Shown piece by piece: positions 23,923 to 31,453 of a stretch of 64,000 nt of DNA. The stretch is taken from NCBI GenBank assembly GCA_036841525.1, contig DAITVZ010000015.1, forward strand, positions 9,916 through 73,915, read 5' to 3'. The number at the start of each line of letters is the position of its first letter. The first letter of the stretch is position 1. The translations under genes and the position numbers were made by a program. The stretch is from JAAYEA01 sp012689325 (GTDB lineage Bacteria > Chloroflexota > Anaerolineae > JAAYEA01). The notes beneath the pieces are model-generated. The model was not told the origin of the DNA. It did not search any database and was given only the letters and a program-made list of their open reading frames with translations.

Positions 23923-24387
23923 ATGGCCGCGCAAACGAGCGGGCAGGAGCAGGGGACGCCCAAGCCGCGCCGACGCCGCCGCATCGGCTGCATCGTCGCG
24001 CCCATCGTCGTGGTCGCCGCCGCGGCGGGCGCCGGCGGCATCGGCTGGACCATGCTCGAGCGGGAGCACCAGGAAGCCCGCAGCGTCACGCTGGACGCCG
24101 CGGATTTCACCCGGCTCAAGGACGGCGCCTACCACGGCGTCTATGCGGGCGGCATGTACAAGTGGCGCACCAACGAGTGCGACGTCACCGTGGCCGGCGG
24201 CAAGGTCACCGACATCGCCCTGGTCGCCAGCCAGAACCTCGCCGCCGAGACCGCCAACGCCGAGATGCTCTACGACCGGGTCATCCAGGCGCAATCGTTG
24301 CAGGTGGACACCATCAGCGGCGCCACCCTCACCGGCAAGGCCTACCTCAAGGCCGTGGAGGACGCCCTGGTCCAATCGCAGCGGTAG
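23923..24387 (+). CDS. Membrane-anchored FMN-binding domain protein 2
   Basis: 154 aa, ATG 23923 behind AAGGAGG. The cytoplasmic N-terminus is basic (PKPRRRRR), the membrane segment spans about residues 22-42, then an FMN-binding domain almost identical in plan to the upstream paralogue follows (LKDGAYHGVYAGGMYKW, VDTISGATLTGKAYL). The acceptor Thr is residue 135. DNA identity between the two domains is high, which points to a recent tandem duplication. It probably forms an extracytosolic flavin redox pair with the first. Confidence 0.9.
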   Translation: MAAQTSGQEQGTPKPRRRRRIGCIVAPIVVVAAAAGAGGIGWTMLEREHQEARSVTLDAADFTRLKDGAYHGVYAGGMYKWRTNECDVTVAGGKVTDIALVASQNLAAETANAEMLYDRVIQAQSLQVDTISGATLTGKAYLKAVEDALVQSQR

Positions 24388-24430
24388 ACGCCCTGACGCC
24401 CCCGCGCGCCTGGCGGGACGGGCAACAAAA

Positions 24431-24480
24431 AGACCCCAAAGGTTTCAGCCTTCCAATCCGGCTCAAACCTCTGGGGTCCT
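24431..24480 (+). terminator. Terminator after the apbE operon
   Basis: GACCCCAAAGGTTTCAGCC (from 24432) pairs with GGCTCAAACCTCTGGGGTC (to about 24478) with two mismatches. It lies 44 bases after the last stop. Same general type as the GACCCTAAAGG hairpins at 19548 and 60987. Confidence 0.65.
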
Positions 24481-24492
24481 AGCTAGGAAACC

Positions 24493-24702
24493 TTACGGGG
24501 CAGCGCGCCTGTGGCGGATGCGCTCAGCGATCTCGTCCACGGTCAGGTCGCCGAGCCATGCTCGCCGCTCTTGCGTGTAATCCCCGCTGCCGGTCTCGAA
24601 TTGCTGCAAGAACCGGATCATGCCCACCGGGCCGAGCGCCCGGGCGAGCGCCTCCAATCCCGCAGCACGGATCTCGTCCAAGGTTTGCAGACGTGTCGTC
24701 AT
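24493..24702 (-). CDS. Small partner of the PIN protein (candidate antitoxin)
   Basis: 69 aa, ATG 24702 overlapping the PIN gene stop by 4 bases (ATGA). The sequence LDEIRAAGLEALARALGPVGMIRFLQQFE and the end DEIAERIRHRR are of a type that I know as a conserved small protein next to PIN genes in cyanobacteria and Chloroflexi. Its role as antitoxin is inferred from the pairing. The order (toxin first) is reversed compared with vapBC. Confidence 0.6.
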   Translation of the reverse strand: MTTRLQTLDEIRAAGLEALARALGPVGMIRFLQQFETGSGDYTQERRAWLGDLTVDEIAERIRHRRAAP

Positions 24703-25145
24703 CTTGGCATCACCTCCGCTAGCCAGGCCAGGGGATTGTCCACCCGTACGCCTAGCTTGTCACCCAGCCGCCTCGCCACCCGGCACAGCTGGTCATCGGT
24801 CGTCAGCAGAATATCCACCTTCGCTTGCTCCGCACAGGCAACGTGCAGCGCATCCAGGGGAGCAACGCCCTCCCGCTGCAGGTTCTGGGCTCGCTGGACC
24901 TCCCTGGGCGTAACCTGCGCCACCTGATGGGCGCACCCCGCGAGCAGACCCACGCGGCGCCGGCGGTCGCCATCCGGTGACTGGCTGACCTCGAACTCGA
25001 CGGCCTCGCTGCTCCACCACTCCCACTCGCGCGCCTGCAAGCGCGCCAAGATGAGGATGATCGCCTCAGCCTCCAGGCGGATGCGGGACTGAGACTGGTC
25101 ATCAAAAGGTCTGTTCAGACAACAGACATCCAAGTAGACTCGCAT
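24699..25145 (-). CDS. PIN-domain protein (VapC-like ribonuclease toxin candidate)
   Basis: 148 aa, start taken at ATG 25145 (MRVYLDVCCLNRPFDD) behind an AGGGGG site. A start 5 codons upstream is possible. Acidic residues of the PIN active site are visible: Asp in YLDVCCLNRP, Glu in EFEVS, Asp in PLDALHVACA and Asp in LLTTDDQL. PIN toxins cut RNA such as tRNA or rRNA. It overlaps the small downstream gene, which supports a toxin-antitoxin unit. Confidence 0.8.
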   Translation of the reverse strand: MRVYLDVCCLNRPFDDQSQSRIRLEAEAIILILARLQAREWEWWSSEAVEFEVSQSPDGDRRRRVGLLAGCAHQVAQVTPREVQRAQNLQREGVAPLDALHVACAEQAKVDILLTTDDQLCRVARRLGDKLGVRVDNPLAWLAEVMPR

Positions 25146-25228
25146 CTCGCCCCCTGGCATCGCCCCTGGTCACCACGGCGCTTGTCCCTAGATCATACCC
25201 TGTCCAGGCTATTCTGTCAAGGCAGCGC

Positions 25229-25262
25229 AAAAAAGCGCCTGGCGGGTCATCCGCCAGGCGCT
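25229..25262 (-). terminator. Intrinsic terminator of the DEAD-box helicase gene
   Basis: Perfect 12-bp arms (25234-25245 and 25251-25262, AGCGCCTGGCGG type), followed on the minus strand by six T. It begins 9 bases after the helicase stop. Confidence 0.85.
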
Positions 25263-25270
25263 CGTCTTCT

Positions 25271-26557
25271 CTATCTGCCCCGCCGCTCGGGGTTTGTGGC
25301 GCGCCCGCCCACCCGTGGCGCTTCCTCGCGCCTCTGGGCCCGCTCGCCGTGCCCCACGTGCGGGGCGTGGCCGGGCTGCCGCTGCCGGGATCCCAGGGGT
25401 CTCGGCAGCCCCTTGGGCTCCGGCGGCGCGTCATAGTCGAACCCCTCCAGCCAGCGGCGCTCCACCTTTTCGGGCAGCACCCGCTCCACCGCGCGGGTCA
25501 TCTCCTCGTCCTCCGGCGTCAGGAAGGTGCAGGCCTCGCCCGTCTCCGCGGCCCGCCCCGTCCGGCCGATCCGGTGGATGTAGGCGTCCACCGTGTCCGG
25601 CATGTCGTAATTGATCACGTGGCTGATCTCGGTCACGTCGATGCCCCGCGAGGCAATGTCCGTCGCCACCAGCACGTCGAACTTGCCCTCGCGAAAGCCG
25701 TCCAGCGCCGCCTGCCGCGCGTTCTGCGACATGTTCCCTTGCAGCGCCGCCACCCGATGCCCCAGCTTGCCCAGCTCGCGGGCCACCTTGCTGGCGCGAT
25801 GCTTGGTCCGGGTAAAGACCAGCACCCGCCCCATGGCCGTGGCCTGCATCAGCGCCGCCAGCAGCTTGGACTTCAAGTGGGCTTCCACGGGGTAAAAGGC
25901 GTGCGACACCGTCGCCGCGGGCGCCACGATCCCCACCTGCACCGTGGCCGGGTTGTGCAGGATGCTATCCGCCAGCTTGCGGATCTCGTCCGGCATGGTG
26001 GCGGCGAAAAAGAGCGTCTGGCGGTGGCGCGGCAGCACCTGCAGGATGCGCTTGATATCGGGCAAAAAGCCCATGTCGCACATCCGGTCGGCCTCGTCCA
26101 GCACCAGCACCTCCACCCGCGCCAGGTCGATGTCGCGGTCGGCGAGGATGTCCAGCAGCCGGCCGGGGCAGGCGATCACCACCTCGGCGCCCTGGCGCAG
26201 CGCCTCCACCTGGCGGAGCTTGCTCACCCCGCCATAGACCGTCACCGCGCGGGTGCGGGTGTGCTGGCCCAAGAGGCGGGTCACGTCGTAGGTCTGGTCG
26301 GCCAGCTCGCGGGTGGGGGCCAGCACCAGCGCGCGCACCGTGCCGCGGGGGCCTTTCATCAGCCGCTGCAGGATCGGCAGCATGAACGCCGCCGTCTTGC
26401 CGGTGCCGGTCTGGGCGATGCCCAGCACGTCGCGCCCCTCCAGCACCACGGGGATGGCCTGCTGCTGGATGGGCGTGGGCGTCGTATAGCCCATCGCCTT
26501 CACCCCCGCCACGATCTGGCGGTCCAGGCCGAATTGGTCGAAATTGGATTCTGTCAT
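25271..26557 (-). CDS. DEAD-box ATP-dependent RNA helicase (RhlE-like)
   Basis: RNA helicase (428 aa). Q-motif region FDQFGLDRQIVAGVKAMGY with PTPIQQQAIP, Walker A AQTGTGKT, motif Ia PTRELADQ, GG, CPGR (usually TPGR), DEAD in VLDEADRM, motif III AAT (usually SAT), then VLVFTRTKHRA, DIASRGIDV and HRIGRTGRA. The C-terminal tail is basic and Gly/Arg/His-rich. The core length fits RhlE/CshA types, which act in ribosome assembly and RNA decay, often in the cold. It is a single-gene unit with its own promoter and terminator. Confidence 0.93.
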   Translation of the reverse strand: MTESNFDQFGLDRQIVAGVKAMGYTTPTPIQQQAIPVVLEGRDVLGIAQTGTGKTAAFMLPILQRLMKGPRGTVRALVLAPTRELADQTYDVTRLLGQHTRTRAVTVYGGVSKLRQVEALRQGAEVVIACPGRLLDILADRDIDLARVEVLVLDEADRMCDMGFLPDIKRILQVLPRHRQTLFFAATMPDEIRKLADSILHNPATVQVGIVAPAATVSHAFYPVEAHLKSKLLAALMQATAMGRVLVFTRTKHRASKVARELGKLGHRVAALQGNMSQNARQAALDGFREGKFDVLVATDIASRGIDVTEISHVINYDMPDTVDAYIHRIGRTGRAAETGEACTFLTPEDEEMTRAVERVLPEKVERRWLEGFDYDAPPEPKGLPRPLGSRQRQPGHAPHVGHGERAQRREEAPRVGGRATNPERRGR

Positions 26558-26645
26558 TGGTACTCCTTGACTGGCGGAGCCAAGACGTACCCTTGACTCT
26601 AGGTATCACAAGTGTCGTGCAAATCGTACGTGGACACAAGCGCTC

Positions 26646-26674
26646 ATTGTACGCGTTTTTGCCCTGGCGAGCAA
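26646..26674 (-). promoter_or_regulatory. Probable promoter of the DEAD-box helicase gene
   Basis: Minus strand: TTGCTC (26674-26669), 17-bp spacer, TACAAT (26651-26646), about 90 bases before the start codon. Confidence 0.55.
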
Positions 26675-26846
26675 ATGGCGTAGCGCAAATCGCCGATCGC
26701 TGTGGGGGAGTTCATGAATGGCCCCTACAGCGCCCCGCGCCCAGACGCCGCCGAGACGCTCGCCAGTCGCGCCGGGCCTATACTGGGCTCAGAACCATTG
26801 GCGACGTGCCGCCATCCGACCCGTACCTCGCCGAGGAGCCGTGGGC

Positions 26847-27110
26847 GTGCCAGAGCAAGAGCCGCAGTCGTTTATCCTCAAAGTATGGGTGGAAGAAACC
26901 GCCGAGGAGGCCGGACGGGTCACCTGGCGGGGCCACATCACCCACGTCCCCAGCAACCTCCGGCGCTACATCCAGGACCTGGGCGAGATCGAGCGGTTCG
27001 TGGCCCCTTACCTGGAGCGGCTCGGCGTCCAGCTCGAGCGGCCCGCGTGGTGGCGCCGCCTCCTTCGCCGCCGCCAGACCCGCTCCGATCCGACGAGTCA
27101 GTGCCCATGA
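26847..27110 (+). CDS. Small protein at the head of the CIS locus
   Basis: 87 aa, GTG 26847 chosen because GAGGAG lies 8 bases upstream. An upstream GTG at 26841 is too close. Sequence: SFILKVWVEETAEEAGRVTW, then HITHVPSNLRRYIQDLGEI and PYLERLGV, and a basic tail. Small proteins with a WRGHITHVPSGE-type motif occur beside CIS and signalling genes in Chloroflexi and cyanobacteria, but the function is not known to me. Its stop overlaps the next start (ATGA). Confidence 0.65.
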   Translation: MPEQEPQSFILKVWVEETAEEAGRVTWRGHITHVPSNLRRYIQDLGEIERFVAPYLERLGVQLERPAWWRRLLRRRQTRSDPTSQCP

Positions 27111-27718
27111 GCGACTATCGCGTCCTGCAAGAGATCAGCCTCCACCTCCGACGGCTCCTCTTGGAGAGCCTGAGCGGCCTGGACCCCATCGGGGCCCAGT
27201 TCTCCTCGGAGAACAGCATCTCGCTGGACTCGCCGCCCCGGATCGCCGACCAGAGCGCGCCCAACGCCGGCCAGGCCTGCCTGTCCCTCTACCTGTACCA
27301 GGTCGCCCCCAACGCCCACATCAACAACCACCCGATGATCCCCGCCGGGCCCGGACGCCAGCAATACCCGCCCCTGAGCCTGGACCTCCACTATCTCCTC
27401 ACGCCCGTGAGCCAAAAGCCCGAGGACAACCTGGTGATCCTGGGCCGCTGCCTGCAAACGCTGGCGGCGAACCCGACGATCCGCGCCACCTTTCTGGACT
27501 CCTGGCTGCCGGATTCGTCGCAACAGGCGCGGGTCTCCCTGGACCCCGTCTCGCTGGAAGAGCTCACCCGAATCTGGAACGCCTTCAACGCCGCCTATCG
27601 CCTCTCCGTCTGCTATGTCGTCCAGTCCGTCGCCATCGACAGCGCCCGCGCGCCGCAGGAAGGGCCGCCCGTCGCCACCAGCCTGGTGGACGTGCACCGG
27701 ATCGGAGGCGAGCCATGA
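27107..27718 (+). CDS. DUF4255 / Pvc16-like CIS tail-terminator protein
   Basis: 203 aa. Proteins of this family (Pvc16/Afp16) cap the distal end of the tube and sheath and set length. Typical features: opening YRVLQEISLHLRRLLLE, core LSLYLYQVAPNAHINN, and LSLDLHYLLTPVSQKPEDNLVILGR as PPLSLDLHYLLTP with the following EDN motif. The start overlaps the previous stop and its own stop overlaps the next start (both ATGA), so the first three genes are translationally coupled. Confidence 0.88.
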   Translation: MSDYRVLQEISLHLRRLLLESLSGLDPIGAQFSSENSISLDSPPRIADQSAPNAGQACLSLYLYQVAPNAHINNHPMIPAGPGRQQYPPLSLDLHYLLTPVSQKPEDNLVILGRCLQTLAANPTIRATFLDSWLPDSSQQARVSLDPVSLEELTRIWNAFNAAYRLSVCYVVQSVAIDSARAPQEGPPVATSLVDVHRIGGEP

Positions 27719-28404
27719 CCCTGCCGCCCACGGTCCGCAGCGTCACGCTGGCCCGGCAAGCCGTCATCTGGGGCCGGGTGACCGACTCCCTCACCCACGC
27801 CGCGCCGCGCGGGGCGCTGCGGGTCCGCCTGCTGGACCGCGACACGGGAGAGCCTTACCCGCTGGCGAGCGCCGTGCTGCTCGATGGGAGCTTTGCCTTC
27901 CACGGGCCGCCCGAGCGGGCCTTCCCGCGGCTGGCCGAGCGGGCCTACCACCTGCGCATCGAGGCCAGCGGCCCGCGCTACGCGCCCGCCATCGCCGACC
28001 TGGACATCGGCCCGGCGGCGGGCCAGCCCGCCCTGGTCACGGCGCCGCCCCCCACCGAGGGCGTCGGCGCGCTGCGCTTCCGGCTGTTCACGGGCGGCGG
28101 GCTCCCTATCGCCAACCTCGCCCTGGCCCTGGATCGGCTGGCCGTCCGGCTGGAGGGGCGCGTCGTCCGGTCCACGGACCCCGCCGCGGGCGTGGCCGGG
28201 GCGACGGTGCAGCACACCCCGCCGGGGGGCCCCTCGACGGCAACCGACCTGGCCGGGTATTTCGTCTTCCCTGACCCGCTGCCCGTCTCGCTCGCGCTGC
28301 CGCTCGAGGCGTCCAAGGCGGGTTTTGACCCTGCCACGCTGGCCTTTGCGCCCGATTACGACCTGGCCGTCAACCAGGTGGTGATCCGGCTCAAGCCCTC
28401 GTGA
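27715..28404 (+). CDS. Carboxypeptidase-regulatory-like (beta-sandwich) CIS-associated protein
   Basis: 229 aa with two beta-sandwich domains. Residues about 15-100 start VIWGRVTDSLTHAAPRGA and residues about 145-225 start VRLEGRVVRSTDPAAGVAGA, with the GYFVFPDPLP turn. The second is a carboxypeptidase-regulatory-like repeat, and the same fold is inserted in sheath 2. No signal peptide. It sits between the terminator and sheath 1 genes, so a cap or sheath-decoration role is plausible. That is inference. Confidence 0.7.
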   Translation: MTLPPTVRSVTLARQAVIWGRVTDSLTHAAPRGALRVRLLDRDTGEPYPLASAVLLDGSFAFHGPPERAFPRLAERAYHLRIEASGPRYAPAIADLDIGPAAGQPALVTAPPPTEGVGALRFRLFTGGGLPIANLALALDRLAVRLEGRVVRSTDPAAGVAGATVQHTPPGGPSTATDLAGYFVFPDPLPVSLALPLEASKAGFDPATLAFAPDYDLAVNQVVIRLKPS

Positions 28405-28484
28405 CCCGGCGGGCACTGGCCGCCTGGAGCGCGTCGGCGAATCGCTGCCCGGAGATCAAGTGGCCTGGATAGGAGGAGAGTCCG

Positions 28485-30938
28485 ATGCCTGAGTATCTGC
28501 ATCCTGGCGTTTATATCGAGGAGCAGCCCGCGCCCCAGACCATCGAGGGCGTGAGCACCAGCACGGCGGGGTTCGTCGGGGTCGCCGCCAAGGGCCCGAC
28601 GGAAGGGCTTCCTGCGCTGGTCACCAGCATGGCCGATTTCGTCCGGCTCTATGGCGGGTACCTGTCCGAGGAGGTCTGGGGCGACCACCGCTTCCTGGCC
28701 TACGCCGTCGACGGGTTCTTTACCAACGGCGGCCAGCGCGCCTATATCAAGCGGGTGGTGGGGCCCAATGCCGCCCGGGCCGCGCTCACCCTCAACGACG
28801 GCTTTGTCACCCGGCTGCTGGAGGACACCGCCAGCAACCTGGCGGGCCGCAACAAGGCCCGGCTGGCCTCGCTGCGCGGCATCGCCAAGGGGACGCTGCT
28901 CTCCTTCGAGGAGACCATCGCCGGCACGCTGGAAGTCCGCGTGGCGCAAGTGACCGCCTATGACGCCGCCACGGGGACCGTCACGCTGAACGCGCCGCTG
29001 GCCCTGCGCTACACCAAGGCCGGCTGCGAGGTCTTTATCAGCGGCGTGGCGGACGCCCCCAAGCCCTCGGCCGGCGCCGCCAGCCTGAAGGTGGAGGCGA
29101 GCAGCGAGGGGATCTGGGCGCGCGGCCTGCGCGTCAGCGCCAACGACATGGACGGCGCGGCGAGCCTGGCCGAGGCCGCCGGAGTGGCCACCGCCCTGAC
29201 GGCGACGAGCCTGGCCTTTGCCGCCAACGGCCCCGCCGCCGCCGCGACGACGGCCACGCTGGACGCCCCCAGCCAGGCCAAGCTGGAGAACGGCGACGAG
29301 GTCGAGTTCGCCTTGGGCGCTCACCGCGAGCGCCGCGCCATCACCAAGGCGGGCGCCAATATCACCTGGGCGGACGCCCTGCTCCACGGCTATGACGCCG
29401 CGGGCAGCACCGTCGTCCGGATCACGGCGCTGCGCGCGGGCGCGGTCAACCCGGCCGTGGCCGTCGAAAATAGCGCCGGGTTCGCCGCCGGGGACCTGGC
29501 GCGGGTCATCCGCGGCGCCGAGACGCAGCTCGTCAAGGTCGGCGCGGTGGGCGGCCCCACCGAGATCACCCTGGACACGGCGACTCGCCCCATCGCCCAC
29601 ACCTTTGCGGCGGGCGACGGGTTCGCGCAGGCCACCGCCGGGCGCAGCGGCTCGCTCGCCCTCGACCTGCGCTCCGCCAGCAATTTCTACCCGGGCGCCG
29701 TGATCGAGATCGACGACGGCGCGCGCAAAGCCTATCATCGCGTCGCGGGCATCGCGGGCCGCGCGCTGCAACTGGCCAGCGCGCTCGGCGCCGACGTCGC
29801 CAGCGGCGCCGCCGTGCGCGTGGTCGAGTTCTCCCTTTCGGCCAGCGACGGCGCCGCCAGCGAGACCTTTGCCAACCTCTCGCTGGACCCCGCCGCCGAC
29901 AACTATGCCGTCAAGGTGGTGAACGCCCAGTCGCGGCTCATCCGCCTCACCAACCAGGGCTCGACCCGGACGATCCCCTTCAACCTCCCGCGCACCACCC
30001 ACGGCGCGCCGCAGAGCCTCGCCGGCGGCCACGACGGGGACATCCCCACGCCCGCCGACTATGCGGGGGTGGATGGGGGGCCGGGCCAGCGCACCGGCAT
30101 CAAGGCGCTGGCCGACATCGACAGCATCAGCATCATCGCCGCCCCCGGCGTCTCGGATAGCTCCGTGCAGGGCGCGCTGATCAGCCAATGCGAGGAGCTC
30201 AAGGACCGCTTCGCCGTGCTGGACCCCGCCAGGGGCTCGGTGATCGGCAGCGGCCAGGAGAACGACGTGCTGGTCCAGCGGGGCAGCCACGACACCTTTT
30301 ACGCGGCCCTGTATTACCCCTGGCTGCGCATCGCCGACCCGCTCTACCCGCGGGATCGCGAGGGGCGGCTGGTCCCGCCCTCGGGGCACGTCATCGGCAT
30401 CTATGCCCGGGTGGACGCCGCGGTGGGGGTGCACAAGGCCCCGGCCAACGAGGTGGTGCGCGGCATCAGCGCGCTCGAGTTCAAGCTCAACGACCGCGAG
30501 CAGGACGTCCTCAACCCCCGAAACATCAGCGTGCTGCGCGACTTTCGGGATAGCAACCGCGGCATCCGCGTGTGGGGCTCCCGCTGCCTCACCAGCGACT
30601 CGGGCTGGAAGTACGTCCCCGTGCGGCGGCTGTTCATCTTTATCGAGGAATCGCTGGACGAGGGGCTGCAGTGGGTGGTCTTTGAGCCCAACGGCGAGAA
30701 CCTGTGGGCCCGGGTCCGCCGCACCATCAGCGGCTTTTTGCGGACGCTCTGGCTGAACGGGCAGTTGCGCGGCGTCACGCAGGAAGAGGCCTTCTTTGTG
30801 CGCTGCGACCGCACCACCATGACCGAGGACGACATCGCCAGCGGGCGGCTGATCTGCCTGGTGGGCGTGGCGCCGCTGCACCCCGCCGAGTTTGTGATCA
30901 TCCGCATCGGCCAAAAGACGCTGGAGGCGCAAGAATAG
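28485..30938 (+). CDS. CIS tail sheath protein 1
   Basis: 817 aa, ATG 28485 behind GGAGGAG. N-terminal sheath motif PEYLHPGVYIEEQPAPQ, then STAGFVGVAAKGP. The C-terminal sheath core from about residue 560 has the family words QCEELKDRFAVLD, YYPWLRIADP, PPSGHVIGIYARVD, NRGIRVWGSRCL and VFEPNGENLWARVRRTI. Between them lies an expanded middle (about residues 100-480) made of Ala/Gly/Val-rich beta units, much larger than in Pvc2-type sheaths. It would form an outer decoration layer. Sheath polymerises around the tube and contracts on firing. Confidence 0.93.
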   Translation: MPEYLHPGVYIEEQPAPQTIEGVSTSTAGFVGVAAKGPTEGLPALVTSMADFVRLYGGYLSEEVWGDHRFLAYAVDGFFTNGGQRAYIKRVVGPNAARAALTLNDGFVTRLLEDTASNLAGRNKARLASLRGIAKGTLLSFEETIAGTLEVRVAQVTAYDAATGTVTLNAPLALRYTKAGCEVFISGVADAPKPSAGAASLKVEASSEGIWARGLRVSANDMDGAASLAEAAGVATALTATSLAFAANGPAAAATTATLDAPSQAKLENGDEVEFALGAHRERRAITKAGANITWADALLHGYDAAGSTVVRITALRAGAVNPAVAVENSAGFAAGDLARVIRGAETQLVKVGAVGGPTEITLDTATRPIAHTFAAGDGFAQATAGRSGSLALDLRSASNFYPGAVIEIDDGARKAYHRVAGIAGRALQLASALGADVASGAAVRVVEFSLSASDGAASETFANLSLDPAADNYAVKVVNAQSRLIRLTNQGSTRTIPFNLPRTTHGAPQSLAGGHDGDIPTPADYAGVDGGPGQRTGIKALADIDSISIIAAPGVSDSSVQGALISQCEELKDRFAVLDPARGSVIGSGQENDVLVQRGSHDTFYAALYYPWLRIADPLYPRDREGRLVPPSGHVIGIYARVDAAVGVHKAPANEVVRGISALEFKLNDREQDVLNPRNISVLRDFRDSNRGIRVWGSRCLTSDSGWKYVPVRRLFIFIEESLDEGLQWVVFEPNGENLWARVRRTISGFLRTLWLNGQLRGVTQEEAFFVRCDRTTMTEDDIASGRLICLVGVAPLHPAEFVIIRIGQKTLEAQE

Positions 30939-31008
30939 CGCGAGGTTGGCGAGATGACGGATCCGCGCGATCCGCGAAATCCGTGTCCCATTTTCGAGGG
31001 AGGCACCC

Positions 31009-31437
31009 ATGACACGTGACGATCCTTACGCGCAGTTCAATTTCCTGGTCGAGCTGGACGGCGTGGCCGCCGCCGGCTTTACCGAGGTAGGCGGGCTGGC
31101 CGTCGAGTCGGACGTGATCGAGTATCGCAACGGCAACGAGGACGCCACCGTCCGCAAGCTGCCCGGCCTGCGCAAATACTCGAACATCACCCTCAAGCGC
31201 GGCTACACCGCCAACCTGGAGCTCTGGAAGTGGCGCAAGACCACCGAGGACGGCCAGACCGCGCGCCGCAGCGGCGCCATCATCTTGCTGGATGAGGCGC
31301 GGCAGCCGGTCCTCCGCTGGATCTTTCGCGAGGGCTGGATCGCCAAATACGAGGGCCCAGCGCTGAACAGCACCACCAACGAGGCGGCCATCGAGTCCAT
31401 CGAGATCGCCCACGAGGGCCTCACGCTGGAGGCCTGA
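31009..31437 (+). CDS. CIS inner tube protein 1
   Basis: 142 aa, ATG 31009 behind GAGGGAGG. gp19/Hcp-like tube protein: DPYAQFNFLVELDGVAAAGF, then GLAVESDVIEYRNGNEDA, SNITLKRGYTANLELW and the end IESIEIAHEGLTLEA. It forms hexameric rings. Paired with sheath 1. Confidence 0.93.
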   Translation: MTRDDPYAQFNFLVELDGVAAAGFTEVGGLAVESDVIEYRNGNEDATVRKLPGLRKYSNITLKRGYTANLELWKWRKTTEDGQTARRSGAIILLDEARQPVLRWIFREGWIAKYEGPALNSTTNEAAIESIEIAHEGLTLEA

Positions 31438-31453
31438 CCCTGGCGGGGGAGCC

